Source: Convivina intestini
Lineage (GTDB): Bacteria > Bacillota > Bacilli > Lactobacillales > Lactobacillaceae
NCBI RefSeq assembly: GCF_003096575.1
Contig: NZ_QEKT01000001.1
Span: 6,102-70,101, forward strand
DNA length: 64,000 bases
Reading direction: 5' to 3'
Each line of letters starts with the position of its first letter. The stretch's first letter is position 1. The position numbers and the translations under genes were made by a program. The notes under the pieces were generated by a model, which saw only the letters and a list, made by a program, of their open reading frames with translations, was not told the origin of the DNA and did no database searches. Of the stretch, positions 63,123-64,000 are shown piece after piece.

Positions 63123-64000
63123 ATGGCAGAAATTAAGATTGACCAACTCAAAGAGCGACAAAAGCGGATCCGGAATTTCTCGATTGTGGCCCACATTGAT
63201 CATGGGAAATCAACTATCGCTGACCGAATTTTGGAGCAAACACATACAGTGGCTGAACGCGATATGCAACAGCAATTGCTCGATACCATGGATTTAGAAC
63301 GGGAACGCGGGATCACCATTAAGTTAAATGCCGTTGAAGTTCATTACGATGCCAACGATGGGCAAACCTATATTTTTCATTTGATTGATACCCCCGGGCA
63401 CGTTGATTTTTCCTATGAGGTGTCACGTTCTTTGGCTGCCGCGGAAGGGGCAATTTTAGTCGTCGATGCCTCTCAGGGAGTCGAAGCCCAGACCTTAGCC
63501 AATGTTTACTTGGCCCTTGATAATGAACTAGAAATTTTACCAGTTATTAATAAGATTGACTTGCCAGCAGCTGACCCGCAAAAAGTCCAAAAAGAAATTG
63601 AAGACGTGATTGGCATTGATGCTTCTGGAGCAGTCATGGTTTCGGCTAAGCAGGGAATTGGTATTCCGGAATTATTGGAACGGATTGTTAGTGATTTTCC
63701 TGCACCAGAAGGTGATTTGGAAGCACCATTGCGGGCTTTAATATTTGATTCCCAGTATGATTCTTACCGGGGCGTGGTGGTCAATATCCGGGTTCGAGAG
63801 GGTGTGGTTAAGCCTGGCGACCGGATTAAGATGATGAACACCGGTGCTGAATATGAGGTTACGGAAGTCGGGGTCATGTCACCGAATGCCCAAAAGCGTG
63901 ATTATCTAATGGCTGGTGATGTTGGCTACCTGACGGCTTCGATTAAGGATATTCACACGACCCATTCCGGTGATACAATCACCTCGGTTCAAAATCCCGC
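63123..64000 (+). CDS. lepA: Elongation factor 4 (LepA), 3'-truncated by window edge
   Basis: 292 codons are visible and the frame stays open to the right edge. GTPase motifs: A-H-I-D-H-G-K-S-T (G1), R-G-I-T-I-K (G2), D-T-P-G-H-V-D-F (G3), N-K-I-D-L-P (G4). The start of domain II (Y-D-S-Y-R-G-V-V) follows. LepA back-translocates or remodels stalled ribosomes and aids 30S biogenesis. ATG 63123 has ACGGAG 5 nt upstream. Confidence 0.97.
   Translation, partial: MAEIKIDQLKERQKRIRNFSIVAHIDHGKSTIADRILEQTHTVAERDMQQQLLDTMDLERERGITIKLNAVEVHYDANDGQTYIFHLIDTPGHVDFSYEVSRSLAAAEGAILVVDASQGVEAQTLANVYLALDNELEILPVINKIDLPAADPQKVQKEIEDVIGIDASGAVMVSAKQGIGIPELLERIVSDFPAPEGDLEAPLRALIFDSQYDSYRGVVVNIRVREGVVKPGDRIKMMNTGAEYEVTEVGVMSPNAQKRDYLMAGDVGYLTASIKDIHTTHSGDTITSVQNP

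Noticed and set aside
63067-63297. Open frame of 76 codons after glyS
   Set aside because: It starts inside the terminator region and overlaps lepA in a different frame; lepA has clear GTPase motifs.

Overview
The window looks like chromosome of a low-GC lactic acid bacterium of the Lactobacillaceae, most likely on the Leuconostoc/Weissella side. The pointers are an LPNTG-anchored serine-repeat protein, a bL27 with the Firmicutes N-terminal extension, a PyrR-attenuated pyr operon, a glycine T-box, Gram-positive LexA/SOS and cre sites, a BirA-controlled bioY, and a complete L-ascorbate (ula) pathway. Genus and species cannot be fixed from sequence reading alone.

Region 1 (1-6.2 kb) is the C-terminal ~2,039 residues of a giant serine-repeat surface adhesin, open at the left edge. 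Region 2 (6.2-10.9 kb) is an accessory stretch. It holds a secreted/membrane Ser-rich 'sunset' protein, a DUF898 membrane protein, a ~600-nt gene-free structured segment ending in an odd tRNA-Ser(CGA), an MmcQ/YjbR protein, a broken mepB, a GNAT acetyltransferase, pnuC with a pseudoknot-like leader, and tRNA-Arg(TCT). Region 3 (10.9-31.3 kb) is mostly housekeeping: a TetR regulator, rplU-rpmA with an L21-type leader, two 5'-nucleotidase-family enzymes, an M24 peptidase, yutD, bioY-birA, ilvE, an XTP pyrophosphatase, a dus gene, a CPA2 antiporter, murE-coaBC, argS, a class A PBP, a YlbF protein and a signal-peptidase-like protein that lacks both catalytic residues.

Region 4 (31.3-39.3 kb) is the pyrimidine operon pyrB-pyrC-carA-carB-pyrF-pyrE behind a PyrR-binding attenuator. 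Region 5 (39.3-43.2 kb, minus strand) carries a class II aldolase, a nucleotidase-like HAD protein, a Cof-type HAD phosphatase and a PRD/Mga-type regulator. Region 6 (43.2-52.4 kb) is a carbohydrate locus: ulaG-ulaD-ulaE-ulaF, an FGGY kinase plus a solitary GatC-type EIIC, and ulaC-ulaA-ulaB. The first and third units share a 45-bp bipartite inverted repeat at the same position relative to a matching promoter, probably the operator of the divergent PRD regulator. Ascorbate would enter and be phosphorylated by UlaABC, be opened by UlaG, decarboxylated by UlaD, and epimerised by UlaE and UlaF to D-xylulose 5-phosphate.

Region 7 (52.4-64 kb) is core machinery: lexA, yneF, plsC, trmN6, a GIY-YIG protein, rpsB-tsf, pyrH-frr, a glycine T-box operon (DUF2130 gene, glyQ, glyS), and lepA running off the right edge. 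The most interesting items are the paired ula operators, the inactive signal peptidase, the structured RNA segment with its tRNA, the T-box-controlled DUF2130 gene, and the pnuC leader.
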